This document shows positions 36,701 to 48,731 of a DNA stretch of 64,000 nt, one piece after another (position 1 is the stretch's first letter; every line of letters begins with the position of its first letter). The stretch is from the NCBI RefSeq assembly GCF_001625215.2, contig NC_030389.2, forward strand, positions 37,995,454-38,059,453, given 5' to 3'. The notes under the pieces are model-generated. The model saw only the letters and a program-made list of their open reading frames with translations, searched no databases and was not told the origin of the DNA. Made by a program: the position numbers and the translations under genes. The DNA is from Daucus carota subsp. sativus (lineage: Eukaryota; Streptophyta; Magnoliopsida; Apiales; Apiaceae).

Positions 36701-37260
36701 ATTACTCAGAAAGGCGATCTATGTCATCAAAACTCATATTTTTATCAACTGCATATCAGCTCCTCCCTTAAAACTAGGTCCAGCTATTTGAACCCCAGAA
36801 CTTAAATTAATAATAGCATCAATCTTTATGGTGCCTTATTTCTACATGAAACAGGTATCCTACTACTATGAATTTGTATAACACAGAGCAATTCGGAATG
36901 TGCATATGATTATATATATTACTCTCATGTGTCCTTGGCATCGATTCAAAAGATATGAAGCGGCATTAATACAAATTAGATATGAAGGATCAAAATTGCG
37001 GGAAACAAGGCTTCAAATTAGATATGAAAAGGGATCGAAAAAAATGCTTGAATGTGAATACTAGACAATCCAGACTTTTAAACGGTAAGAAACTAAGCTC
37101 ATTTGTAGTACTACAAACTAAACTCTGTGTAGTATTAAAAAAAGTGATCCTTGTGCAAAGCGTTTGCCTTTAGTTAAGAACCTAAAGTTTCAAGTTTCAA
37201 ATTTTCACCACTTACAGATTAAAAGAAACAATACCAACTAATCAAAGAATGCTAGAGTCA

Positions 37261-38312
37261 TCCATTTTTCTTTGATCGGATGATAATACGTGTTTAAGTA
37301 CTAGAACCGCAAAACTCCTCTCCGACATCGATGATCAAGAGGGTCTCCGGTTCCAGATCCCGATCATTCAATTTTACGTCAAAAAAATATTTCGTGGAAG
37401 CACGAAGAATGGACCCCGTGAAGATCATTCAATACTTAAACATAGAGTTGTACTAATTACATATCTATATTGCTACAGGTTCTAAACTCGAGAAAGCTCC
37501 GAAGGCAGACGTTATTTTGTCTTGAGAATTTTGATAATATTTGCTATTGTAACTCTGTTTTTCAGGTATCTCTTCGTTTTTTTGTTTGTTACTTTCATTT
37601 TCTGATTTATTTTGAGTCGAATTGCGAAAAGGTGTTTGACTTTAATCTTGTTTGTTTGTGGGTATTTGTTTGTTTATTTAATCCTTGTGTTTTGTTTGGT
37701 TTTTGGTGTTTTTGGCGATTTTCGTGTTACAAATGAGACGCTTCGTTGTTTGCTTCGCATACGACGAGGCAACTTGACCGATAGCACAGCGGTGGTGGCC
37801 GATGGTGGCGGTGACGGCGGTTTCGGGACGAGATCCGGTTTCAGAAAGGAAAGCGCTAATCGGGCGTTAATTGTGCCTCCTAATTAAGGGCGTTAATTGT
37901 GCCTATTTATTAAAGGCGTAAATTGTGCTTCTTAGGCGTAAATTGAGCCTCTTTATTGAGAGAGCGTTAATTGTGCCTTATTTGAGGGCCTTAATTGTGT
38001 CTTAATTAAGGACATTAATATTTTATTATTATGCCTTAATTAAGAGCTTAATTGTGTCAATCATGAGTTATCATGATTATGGGAATATTTTGATATAATC
38101 TATTAAATATATCGACCTATATTCTTCTTATTTCTCTTGTTTTATTTTCAGGATTCTTGGAAGAAGACCGGTTTTTCTTTTCGGACATTAAAGTTTTATT
38201 GTCTAAATTTCCCCGGTCATCTTGCATGTCCGACGGTTAGATAATAAGCTTTCTTGAATGAAAGAATTATCACGGTGAATTGTCGATTCTCGTTGAGATT
38301 TATTCTCATTTT

Positions 38313-38343
<31 letters not shown>
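37261..38343 (+). mobile_element. poly(A)-tailed retroposed sequence with 17-bp target duplication
   Basis: AAAGAATGCTAGAGTCA occurs at 37244-37260 and again at 38344-38360, directly after a run of about 30 A. This is the signature of target-primed reverse transcription by a LINE machinery. The 1.08 kb insert holds no reverse transcriptase or long ORF. Inside is a degenerate tandem repeat (37863-38058, unit like GGCGTTAATTGTGCCT) and a GC-richer patch near 37740-37860. It could be a processed non-coding or host transcript or a truncated non-LTR element; the parent was not recognised. Confidence 0.8.
37863..38058 (+). repeat. degenerate tandem repeat (GGCGTTAATTGTGCCT-like)
   Basis: About eight imperfect units of 20-29 bp, each with G(G)CGT(T/A)AATTGTGCCT followed by a variable T/A-rich tail. 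It lies wholly inside the retroposed sequence. Confidence 0.75.
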
Positions 38344-38348
<5 letters not shown>

Positions 38349-38360
38349 ATGCTAGAGTCA

Positions 38361-40621
38361 CTAGGGGCCTCACCAACATACTACCATTGGGAAAGGTCTT
38401 GTTATCTGATGCCAAACAAGCGCATCAGTGAGTTTCACAGCTAATGACTGAAGTCAAATTCATCTTACTGAGGGATGGACAAAAAGACTCCTCAATCTCA
38501 ACTAATATCACACCGACTCTTTTAGCATGTATTTGTATCAAATATGCAATTATGCACACATGTTAACATATTGACTTCATAAGTACATGTAAAAACCAAT
38601 TCCACGTCTCACTAGACCCAATGGACGCTGCAGCCTGCAACCACACTCTGCGAGGGGTGGGCTGAAACATTCCTCTGCTGCCTCCTCTCTGACCCTCTGG
38701 ATTGAGACTTCTACAGCCTTTGGACCTGGTTGGGATTAGCCACTTACGCTCTGACAATGCGACTAACAGGCAGAACCATTATTGCCCATAACCACAACAG
38801 ACAGTTCCTCTTACATGGCGCTTATGGAAGAAATTATTTTCTGGTGTGATTCTTGGAACATTATGCTAATTTACCAACTTTATTATGATTCATGCTGTTA
38901 GTAGAATCCACTAACTGGATCTTAGGTGTCCATAGTTCGAGAATATTGTAAAAAAGATCATGATAAATTAACTCTGTTTGCGCTAGCTAGCAAAATACTT
39001 AAGTTTTGCGTTCTCAGTTCTTCTCCAGCAATCTTCTCAACAATATCCAATTAGGTTATACCACATAGGTTGTAAATAGGACAGGGTGATTGAGAAGTAA
39101 TTACTATCCTAACTAGTTTTCTGGTTAAACTGATCCCAACAAATTCCAGTAGTTCTAACAGATGAGCCCTTTTTCCCAGAGCATCTGATTCCAAGTTTCC
39201 AACCTCACATCATTAACCACTCTCAAGAATTCTATTCCAGATGCTCACTTATTAAACACCGACTAAAATATATTCGATCAAATTTGTACCTATAGTTGGT
39301 TGAAGAATATGATTCTGTGTTCCTGTCAAGTAGACAAATTCATTAGGTGGTCGTTTAGTTCTACTTATTCTTAATAAATTTAAACTTTTACCTATTAACC
39401 ACAACAACTGCTCAAGTATTCTTCTTTTCCAACAAAAAAACTTACACATTCAAGATCAGGAAACACGTGAATAACGTTTTGAAGAACTTTTTAAAGTATT
39501 ATACTTTGATATCAAATATATATACTTTATACAAGTTAGCCTTTGTACATTTCCATGCCTTGTGATGTACTTGAACCTCAAGCTTTAATACAATTTTGTG
39601 CCTTTTCATGCTACACTTAAAGTTATATCCTGGATCTTTCATAGCATATAAACCACCTGAACAAGTCATGATAATGCCTGTCTTTGTCTACTTGCCTGTC
39701 TGATACAAAGATTTCTCAAGAAGCAACTAAATGGTTTCGAGTTCTCTGAAACTTTCTGTATTGTAAAACACACCTCTTTTCTTTTGTAATTCACTCTTCA
39801 CTGGTTTCCATTTACATTTAGTAAAGCAGAATCGAAATTTGAGTTAAATGAACAAGAGTATTTCAATATAACCCGATACAGTAACTATGGAACTGTTCAA
39901 ACTATCCTATTTTGCACTCAACAGAAAATACGAAAACCGAGTTTTAAAAATGTCCTAGTATTATATCAACAAGTTTTCTTTGATTCTGAGGGTCCTCACA
40001 TGTATGTTATATATACTCTTGAATACATTAATATATCTGAGCTTCTGTTGTGCCTAGGAATGGTACCGAATCAGGCAGCAGCTATATTCTCGTTTCTTAT
40101 GTATATGATCAGTTCTTGAGCAGGTGACTCTTACTCTTCTTCCTAAATATTACAGCTTTTAGCTATTTCTGTAATGCCACAACAAATTTATTACATGATT
40201 GTTTGGCAGTTTTGTGTCTCTAGCTTCTTAAAATAGAAAGGAACACAGTAAAGTTAATAGTGGAATACTGCAATATGAGGTCTTGTTATTTTGATTAGGC
40301 CTAGTTACATTGGCAAAACAATTTCTTATTATCGCTCAATGTTTGAACAAATTTCATTAATATCACATACTTAATTACTGTGAAGGCAAGCCAGATTCCA
40401 GAACAACTATCATTGCTGCTAATATGCTTAGTCTGCTTTCACTGGTACAGCCATTCCTTGCTTTTATTAAGGTTAATCCAGACATACGCGGAAAAGTGCA
40501 TAAAGGTAAGCTCTAGTCTAATATATTATTTTCTTGGGAGAGTTGTAAGGAAGCTGAGATTATGGTAAATATATCCTCCCCTCTCTGGAAGATATTAATA
40601 ACTTTGCAATAATTTTATGAA
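38361..40621. other. intergenic, no gene seen
   Basis: About 2.2 kb upstream of the DUF247 gene. No ORF resembles a known protein. A 5' exon of the DUF247 gene could lie here, since its first ATG directly precedes a possible acceptor (GATGCAG). Confidence 0.45.
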
Positions 40622-41994
40622 ATGATGATGCAGGAGTATTCTAGTCTTAAACGTATTTCAAAAGAGCACGGCCTAAGATATAAAATAATGGAAGCAGAAA
40701 GAAGACCAAGAAGAGATGCCTCAACTGAAATTGCTCAAGGACATGAAAATTTTGTATTTTCTATCAGAGAGAAGATGGAAAAGGTTTCGCATTCGGGTTG
40801 CATCTGCAAAATCCCAGATAAACTTTTCAGCCATGATGAAGAGAAGTACACTACCCCTACCCTAGTTTCTATTGGTCCTTTACACCATGGTAAAGAAAAC
40901 TTGACATTCATGGACGGTCAAAAGTGGTACTATATCAACACACTTTTAAGTCGAACGCCAAACTTGGAGAAATATTTAGACATATGTGTTGAGAAGTTGA
41001 GAGAATTAGAATGGAAAGCACGAAATTGCTATGAGGATCTCAAGCTTGAGACCAATGAATTTATAGAAATGATGTTGCTTGATGGTCTTTTCATCATAGA
41101 GCTGTTTCTCAAGTTGGCTGTCAAGAGTTTGAGACGCAGAGGCGATATTATTTTCAACGCACACGAGACTTTCATCCGTTTAAGAAGTGACTTAATACTA
41201 CTAGAAAACCAAATACCCTTTTTCATTCTTCGTGAACTTTTTACTCTTGTTCCAATCCCAGAACAATGTAGTCTATCCCTAACTCAGCTAGCCTTGCACT
41301 TCTTCAGATCTATGATTTCAGGAGATGTACAAATTCTTCAAAAGAAGTTTGGTCAGGATTTCAGCCATTTACTAGACTTGGTCCACCAGAGTTATCTCCC
41401 AACATATCCTATGGTGCAACACAGTGAAGCGGAAACTAACTTGCACTGTGCAACAAAGCTTAAGGCACTAGGAGTTGATATCAAGAAGTCCAAGAATGAT
41501 ATCTTACTGAACATTAGTTTTTTCGATGGAGTTCTCCAAGTTCCATATCTTAATATTAATGATCACACTGAAATCCTACTGAGGAATTTCATCGCGATGG
41601 AGCATTGTAACAAAAATTGCTCAAAACATGTTACATCTTATGTTTACCTCATCAGATACCTAATGCAATCTGAAGAAGATGCCAGATTACTACATCGAAG
41701 GAGCATTTTTACTGGTCTGGAGGAAGAAAAAATTGTTATAATGTTCACAAGAATGCACGTGGAGATCGAAGTTGAAGAATTTTACTACAAGGGTCTTTGT
41801 GATCAAATTGATAAGTATGTCAAAGCAGGAAAGCAGGTATATGACTATGCTCTATAAATTTCAGCTTCTTTGTCGCATACCGTAATTATTAGCAACCAGA
41901 AGTTTCTTTTAACACTTAATAATTTCCGATGCAGGAAAAGATGTTGATAGGTTTTGCCAGGTTTTGCAGGAAAGCAAAGGCTTTGATCACCTAG
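40622..41994 (+). CDS. DUF247 (UPF0481) domain protein
   Basis: Exon 1 (40622-41836) and a short exon 2 (41935-41994) join in phase, giving about 424 residues; without splicing the frame stops at 41857. Family marks are CKIPDKLF, the VSIGPLHHGK motif, M..QKWYY, EFIEMMLLDG.FIIELF, LILLENQIPFFIL, ATKLKALGVDI, and HVTSYVYLI near the end. DUF247 proteins are plant-specific and usually end in a transmembrane helix; one subgroup takes part in grass self-incompatibility. This one lacks that helix in either model. The start is uncertain: ATG 40688 is an alternative, and an upstream exon is possible. Function not assigned. Confidence 0.78.
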
Positions 41995-43727
41995 CTCTGC
42001 TACTGCTTCTGCCCCTTTTCTCTTCTCATCAGTGACTAGTTATTATTATATAGTTTATTGCAACCCGGTAAGTTTAAAATTTTACGTGGAAGTGTGATTT
42101 TGACTGAATAAATCTTGAACCTACATTTTGGAAGAATTTGTTTCGTGCAATCCTTATTTGCCAAAACTCAATATAGAATAAGGTCGTTTAATATAATTAT
42201 AAAATTTTACTTTGAGCCAAGTTTGTGTTATTATAGTTTGAATGATTCGGTTAAGGTGTATATAAACTGTAAACATTTGGGTTAATTACGAAGATTAAAT
42301 GAAGTTAAAGAAAGATTTTGAAATGTTTATGATATAGAACTGGATAGGACCTCCTAGAAATGAGAGTGCTAAGACAGAGTGGGTTCTTGTTGATGACAAA
42401 AAACACACTACAAAGTACAAACACAATATAGATTTATATCATAAAGTTCTGTCAATTTTATTGAAATTCAAGTATAGAGTAAACACTAGTTGGTGGCAAT
42501 GGAAGAACTAAAGAATGTCATTAAACCAATTTGATCAAGACGATGAAAAGATCTGATCAGCCTTGTGGCCTGCAAAGATCCCCTCTATGATATAATGTTT
42601 GTCCTTGAGGCCTCGTGTGATCGACTACTGACAGGGTGTCAAGCAAACATTCTTGTCTCTAATCAAGCATTTTAACAATGGACATGTTCGTCTCTATAAA
42701 TTTGTTGTTTGTCTAGAAATCTTTGTTATTATGATTATGATTATGTTCTGCAGGGTAAAAGTTATTGCTTCAAACAAGTGCTCAAGGCAATGACATTGCC
42801 TGTTGGTGGCATAAGATTCTTCCTCATTTTTGAAGCCTCCGACTTTCCATTAGTATTGTTGTTAGTGACCATGTTGGTACGGGTGCTTTCCAGCCCAAAG
42901 TTCTCTTAAAGATTCCAGACCCAAGTAATGAAACCTACTGTCAGGAAAAGTTTCCATTAGTATTGTTGTTAGTGAGCGTATGTGTCTGTCTTTTTAATTG
43001 ATGCTATCCAGAGTGTCCCCGATATTGAATTATGTATTTGGTTTTCTATGGTATTTATGGATATTGACACTTTCTTCTCCAAGACTTGTGAGAGATACTT
43101 GTGCATTGTGAGTCCAGAAGTTTGAGCAGGAAGGGCCAGCTAGCCTGTTTCGTAACGCCTTTACTAAAGCCAATTTATAATTCAATTTATGTCACACCAG
43201 AAAGATCAAAACTTCAATAGTGTGTAAGGTTTTGTAAAGGAAACCTAAAGATAGAACTCAATGACACTTAAGTGACTCGTAGTTAAGGATTACTATTTAC
43301 TTATTTTTTTAAAAACACAAGGATTACTGTTTTTTGCAAGTTAAAGCATAACTATGCTTGTCTAACTCCACTCAGTATGAGATATTAGGTACATCTTTAA
43401 CTAAACCGAGTATGATGTTGTAAACTGGTAACGCATCATAATATTCGAAAAACATAAAGCCCGATACAACTGGCACAAACTATTATTTTGGTACATACAA
43501 GTAATGTATATGGGATACCTGACTCAGAATTTTCTGCCAGTCCACACTGTTCGGCAATAACTATTGACAAGCACAACCTAAAGCCACACACAAAAGGATT
43601 CACAGTTCCCATTAGGTTGGGTCTATATTACTGAATATAAAAGGAAAGAGCTATACAAATTAGAGACTTTCCTATCCGTGAACAAAAGAGTTGCTTGAAG
43701 TTCATATTCACCTCCGCTGTAATATCT
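41995..43727. other. intergenic, no gene seen
   Basis: This is the region between the DUF247 gene and the 3' end of the E2 gene. Short open frames here (for example near 42709-42909) have no family resemblance. Confidence 0.5.
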
Positions 43728-46096
43728 TTACGACCCATCCATGAAGACGGTACCAAATTCACTAGCCTTTAAGAACTTTTTCACAAGAAGATAAGCAATA
43801 GCAATGGTCAATCCTACAGCAGCTAACGTGAACAGCCGATCATCCGCTGACCTCTGAACTCTAGTCGCTGGCCTCTGCAGCAGCTGATGCTGCTCGCTTG
43901 GGCCCCCGGTAGTGACCTGTCTTGCCACCACAATTCTTTCAGAGACAGGGTTTGCATTTAAAGGAGCGTCATCTTGTTGCTCGACAATCCTATCATCTAT
44001 ATTATCTACAACAGGATTATGGACTTCTTCAGTTTCAGCTTGCACAGCAGTAAGTTGAGGATCTGCCTCTTCCACTGTAGAGTCTTCTTCAGCATCCTGG
44101 GCAGAACCAAGTTCAGGAACGGGTGGTGCTTTGCTCAGCATACATTCATGAATCTGCAGAACTAGCCGATGATAAGTCATAATTCCTTGCATTTAGATAA
44201 AGTTAATATGAATCAACTGGAAATAGAGAACCTCATCAATTAGCTTTTGACGTTCAGGATTCCCAAACTTTGGTGCAGCCTCACGAGACTTAAGTGCAAG
44301 AACACGCCTTTCTTCTTTCTTATAATCCAATGAACCCAATGCACCATTTGGATTGGTGGGCATAAATGCGATTAGTGCTGTTAAAGCTGTACGAACTGCC
44401 AAAACCATAACAAAGAACCTTTATAATTTGAAATTACAAGGATACCATGTACATTTACAAGCAATTCACGCATGTTTATATACCAGCTTCCATTCTACAT
44501 GACTTTTAGCCTTTATTATTGAACAGCCTACATTATGAGTCACAAAAAAAAAAAAAAAGCAGATGGCACACAATGTATTATGAATTATCTCCATCAAGTC
44601 CTACATGTGATTAGACAAAATACCCAAACTTTGTTTCCCTTGCAGCACTCGCAGAAAGTTACATATAATAACATACAGTTACACACACAATAACATTTGT
44701 TAGATACCACACTAAACATAATCAGAATAATAAATATCTCGGCACTGAACATAATCAGAATCAACAATCTGGACATTCTCCAATTTGTATAACCCTTAAC
44801 CAGCAGAGAAGAAAGGTTGCAAATATATATGTTCCTCCATGATCAAATAATTATAATGCAAGCAAGATCAATTTAATTCAAGTGACATGTAAACAAAAAT
44901 TACCACTCCATGATGGTTGCCAGTGCTCAGGATGATGATTTGATATGCTTAAACATATCTTGGTTTGGGTTTCAAATCGGCCATTCGGCTGAAACAAAGA
45001 ACAAAATCTACTTAGCAGATCAGAGATATGTTAAAAAAAAATACCAAATTATACCGAAAATATATAATGAAATTATACACAGTCAAGAAAATTATTGGAT
45101 TTTGTTGAGAAGAAACATTACAGTCAATAGCATAAATGAAGGAGGCTTAAAAGGGTATTCTGATGGCAACTGAATTCTTCCATGATATATTCCTCCCTCA
45201 AATTCTGTTTCACTAGGTCCCCTGATTGCAAACTGCCATTCAAAAATGTTCTCCTGACAATATAATTAAAAAGGCTATAAGACTGGTTTGTACAATATAC
45301 TACATCATCCGTCAATTATTTCCGTTTAGTAAAGCAGAACAGTTCAGAATGCATAGTAAATTTCTATATCTATAAGAGTTAGGATGTCATAGTTTGGCAG
45401 AGGGAATTCCCCCATCTTAGCATTAACATACGAATTGTTGCATTGCACCTCTCCCTCTAACTCTAAATTGTAGCATTTTAACCTCTCTCTCCCTCCCTCT
45501 AACTCTGAATTGTAGATTTTTAACCTCTCTCTCTCTCCCTTCTCACTCTCTCTCCTATCTATCAATATCTCCCTCTCTCTGACTTATAGCATTCAAATTT
45601 CATCTTAGCATTAACATATGAATTGTTGCATTGCACCGCTCCCTTTCCCTCTAACTCTGAATTGTAGAATTTTAACCTCTCCTTCTCTCCCCCTCTCACT
45701 CTCCCTCCCTCCTGAAATTTAGAATTTTAACACTCTCTCTCCCAGTCCGCCTCTCTCTCTCTCTCTCTCTCAAATCTCTCCGTATATATTCAATCAGTTC
45801 CATGACTACCAATCAAATTCAACCCCAACAAACTGAATCACAAACACACATCTATAATCAGTCCCAGCAGCTCATAATAAAATCAATTACAATCAACTAA
45901 ACACACACACACACACAATCAGAATTCAATCAGTTCCACAACTAATAATCACACAAAACAAAGCTAATCAAATAAAAACCCTAACCTCGAGAGGAAGACT
46001 CATGAAATCATCGCAAGGATCATTCTGCATCTCTTTCAGCTCCTGCAAAATCCTCTTCACCGATGGATTTTTGCGATTGTATTTCTCATCCGCCAT
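43728..46096 (-). CDS. UBC32: UBC32-type ubiquitin-conjugating enzyme E2, ER tail-anchored
   Basis: Five exons in phase: 46096-45986, 45253-45122, 44988-44904, 44395-44232, 44153-43728, giving 305 residues. The E2 fold runs from the N-terminus (YNRKNP.VKRIL) through exon 4, with the active-site Cys in KICLSIS and the following HHPEHWQPSW, as in the UBE2J/UBC32 class, which lacks a canonical HPN. An acidic linker follows, and the C-terminus holds one hydrophobic helix (AAVGLTIAIAYLLV) with a short tail, a tail anchor for the ER membrane. In Arabidopsis UBC32 is an ER-associated degradation E2 involved in brassinosteroid and salt-stress responses. Intron 1 carries a long CT-rich tract. Confidence 0.93.
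45440..45785. repeat. CT-rich tandem repeats in UBC32 intron 1
   Basis: Units containing CTCTAACTCTGAATTGTAG and TTTTAACCTCTC followed by CTCT/CCCT runs repeat about four times, ending in a pure (CT)n run near 45755. This gives long low-complexity open frames that are not genes. Confidence 0.8.
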
Positions 46097-48731
46097 TTTT
46101 AGATCTAACCGCGCCTGATAATTTTTCCGATAACAGAAACGAAAGTGATAAATAAATGTATAGATACAACGCATAAAAATGTATACACACAACACAAAGT
46201 GTGGACACGCGGAATGAGTCTTCGTTGACCTCTGCTTACCTGTCACTTTGCACGCTGCTGACTGCTGTGGTGTGTGTTTATTGCTATTATATCATCAATT
46301 TCAATTATATAAAATTTATTTCAGCAAAAATAAAATTTGTCAAAGCGGCTTATAAAAAATATACGAAGTAAAAGTGTAAATTCACTGCGTCAAGTATTAT
46401 AAATATATTTTAAAAGCGGTTATTTATTATTTAAAAATAAAATTTTATATTTTTGTTATCTAAATACATATTTTTTTAGATCCCGTAATTTTAAAATATA
46501 TATTAACACAACAACACCTTGCATCGAGAATCAATGTCTCAAAGGGTTTTTTAGAACATGACCCTGGGATATGGGTGATAATTTCGAGTAACCGGTCGTG
46601 TTCGTGTTAGCAATCGGATCTACTGGAGCTACTCACTTTGATCAATTAGCCAAGATTTTGACCGGATACGCAACCGAAGGCTGAGGGTGTTTCGGTTCAA
46701 GTCGATTTCGGGTCAAGATAAAATCACTTAATATTGAATAAAAATTGAAATTGAAATTATTAGAAATGAAATTTTAATTTTGGGTCATTTCGGGTCAATC
46801 GGATGATTTCGGGACAAGTGGAAGAATATGAATAAGGTGACTGATAAAAAACAAAAACTGCTTAGTCTTGAATCAAGTGAAGATAAAACAGATAATCTAC
46901 TTGCTGTTGCGTTCAATAAGGTTAGTTGGTAGAAATATATTGGATAAGTTTGTGATGAAGGATAAGCAAGCTTACAACGTTGCAGAGGGTGTTGGGTTCA
47001 GGGAAGGGAATTAGTTTAAGAATTACAATCAAAGTTTGTTATCCCAGGTAATATTACAATTACTAAGAGATATCTATCATTTGTTTTACAACAAGAGAAT
47101 CAAGTTAAAGGAGTAAACCGAATATTACATGTGTCTCACTGTACAGTATATCATTTGTGATTGAAACTTGAAAGTTGCAAAAGTCAATAAAGATCTCAAA
47201 ATTCTGATACTTTGTTGAGAAATTAATTCTCCAAAATTTTAAAGTTACAAATATGATATTCGGGTCGTTTGGCTGAGTTTAAAATTAGTGCTTCCTGCTT
47301 AATGTAATCAAATGAAATAAAAGTCAGAAGCAAGTTAAAATTTATAAGTGATTAAAGTGTTAGAGAAAGAAAACATAAGTTATGAAACAAGCATTCTTAA
47401 CTTTTTATAAGTACTTCTTGACTTATTACACAAACAATACGAAATAAGTGCTTCTAACTTATAAACCCAGAAGCCGGCTTTTAAGCCGTGACCAAACACC
47501 ACCATTATGTCTAACAGAGAGATCAGGATGCATATACCATCTGTATGCGTAAGATAAATCAATTGATAGACTCGTGAAAAGAAGATTCGAAGAAAAAGTA
47601 TTACTACAGATACTTGTTAATATGTATTAATTTGAAAGGCACATGAATATAATGAAATGTAAACATCATGCATACACGAGGGACTTTTGAATTGTTATAT
47701 TGCAAGTATTAAAAGGTGTAAGGTGCGATTTTAAACTTTACTCGTTGAAATTTAGCAAAACATGGTTACACTTTGAACCATTGGTTGACAAATAGCCAAG
47801 TCCGAAACTTATGAGGCTATGATAACATAAAAACACTCCTGTTAGCATGAAATTGTGTTTTTTTTTTCGAGTATCAGATTATCAAATTGGTGAAATGTAA
47901 GAACCAAGCAGCGTATCTGAAATCTCAGTCCCAATTTATCGGCTTTTGTGTGTTTGATACCACCCCATAGCATAAATTTCAGTATACATTAAAAAATTTA
48001 AAAATATTTGTCTACACATGAATGCTACTATCTGCTTGTCTCCATTCTCTTGTCTCTTATTTGCTTAGATATTAACTACAACAAATATCCTTTTGTTTCT
48101 TTTGTATCCAACTATATATAATCCATCCATGGCATATTCTTTCCCCGGGCTTTACAGTGATACTCTTTGTTTCTGAATGATATCTCATGACTGTTATAAC
48201 AAAGCGTTAAGTAACCGATTTATCTAAGAACGTTGGAGAAATATCTCAACAGAATCTTATGTTACGATACAACAGACAGGGATCTTATACTTGTCTGATA
48301 CCATGTTAAGTAAGCGGTTCATCTAAAATTTTAAGGCGTCGGAGAAAGACTCCAACAGGATCTTATGTTACAACAAACATTATTCAGTAGAAAAAACTTT
48401 TTTCCAGTTTTATAATCGTTGAATTTTTTCATTTGACAAGTTCTGCGGAATCTTTAACCAGACTTATTGTTCAAGACAGTTTTGGACTCTAGCATTTGTC
48501 CGAGTTGTGGGAGAGTAGTTTAAAACTAGATAAAAATATGAAATTTTGTTGACGATGAACATTCCATCTAAATCTGCCAAGGGGCAGGCGATGATATCGA
48601 TACTATCAGCTTGTATTAATTTATGCTGTGAAACGATCTTGCACATAACGTGTTATTCGTGATACTTGGAGGATCTAATTGCTTATATAGTTGTCAGAGT
48701 GTAGTTGTGTAATATTTAGAATATTGTGAAA
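46097..48731. other. intergenic, no gene seen
   Basis: The shared upstream region of the divergent UBC32 (minus) and GRAS (plus) genes. It contains a CGTTTGGC...CCAAACACC MITE-like sequence at about 47263-47510. No other gene was supported. Confidence 0.55.
47263..47510. mobile_element. MITE-like sequence, same style as 17308-17534
   Basis: CGGGTCGTTTGGCTGAG on the left and GACCAAACACCACCATTA on the right are imperfect inverted ends around AAGTGCTT/AAGCACTT-like words. Target duplication not clear. Confidence 0.4.

Larger units (their letters stand above)
34986..37243. other. intergenic, no gene seen
   Basis: A 132-residue open frame at 35231-35629 has no recognisable domain and is not called. 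The stretch includes a hairpin near 35869 and a GCAAAAATAC-family repeat at about 36440-36700. Confidence 0.5.

Noticed and set aside
37612..37887. 91-residue hydrophobic frame with a start-like N-terminus
   Set aside because: It lies inside the retroposed sequence, has no recognised family, and looks like chance reading of T-rich sequence.
45344..45565. Glu/Arg-rich small frame on the minus strand
   Set aside because: Translation of CT-rich intron repeats of UBC32.
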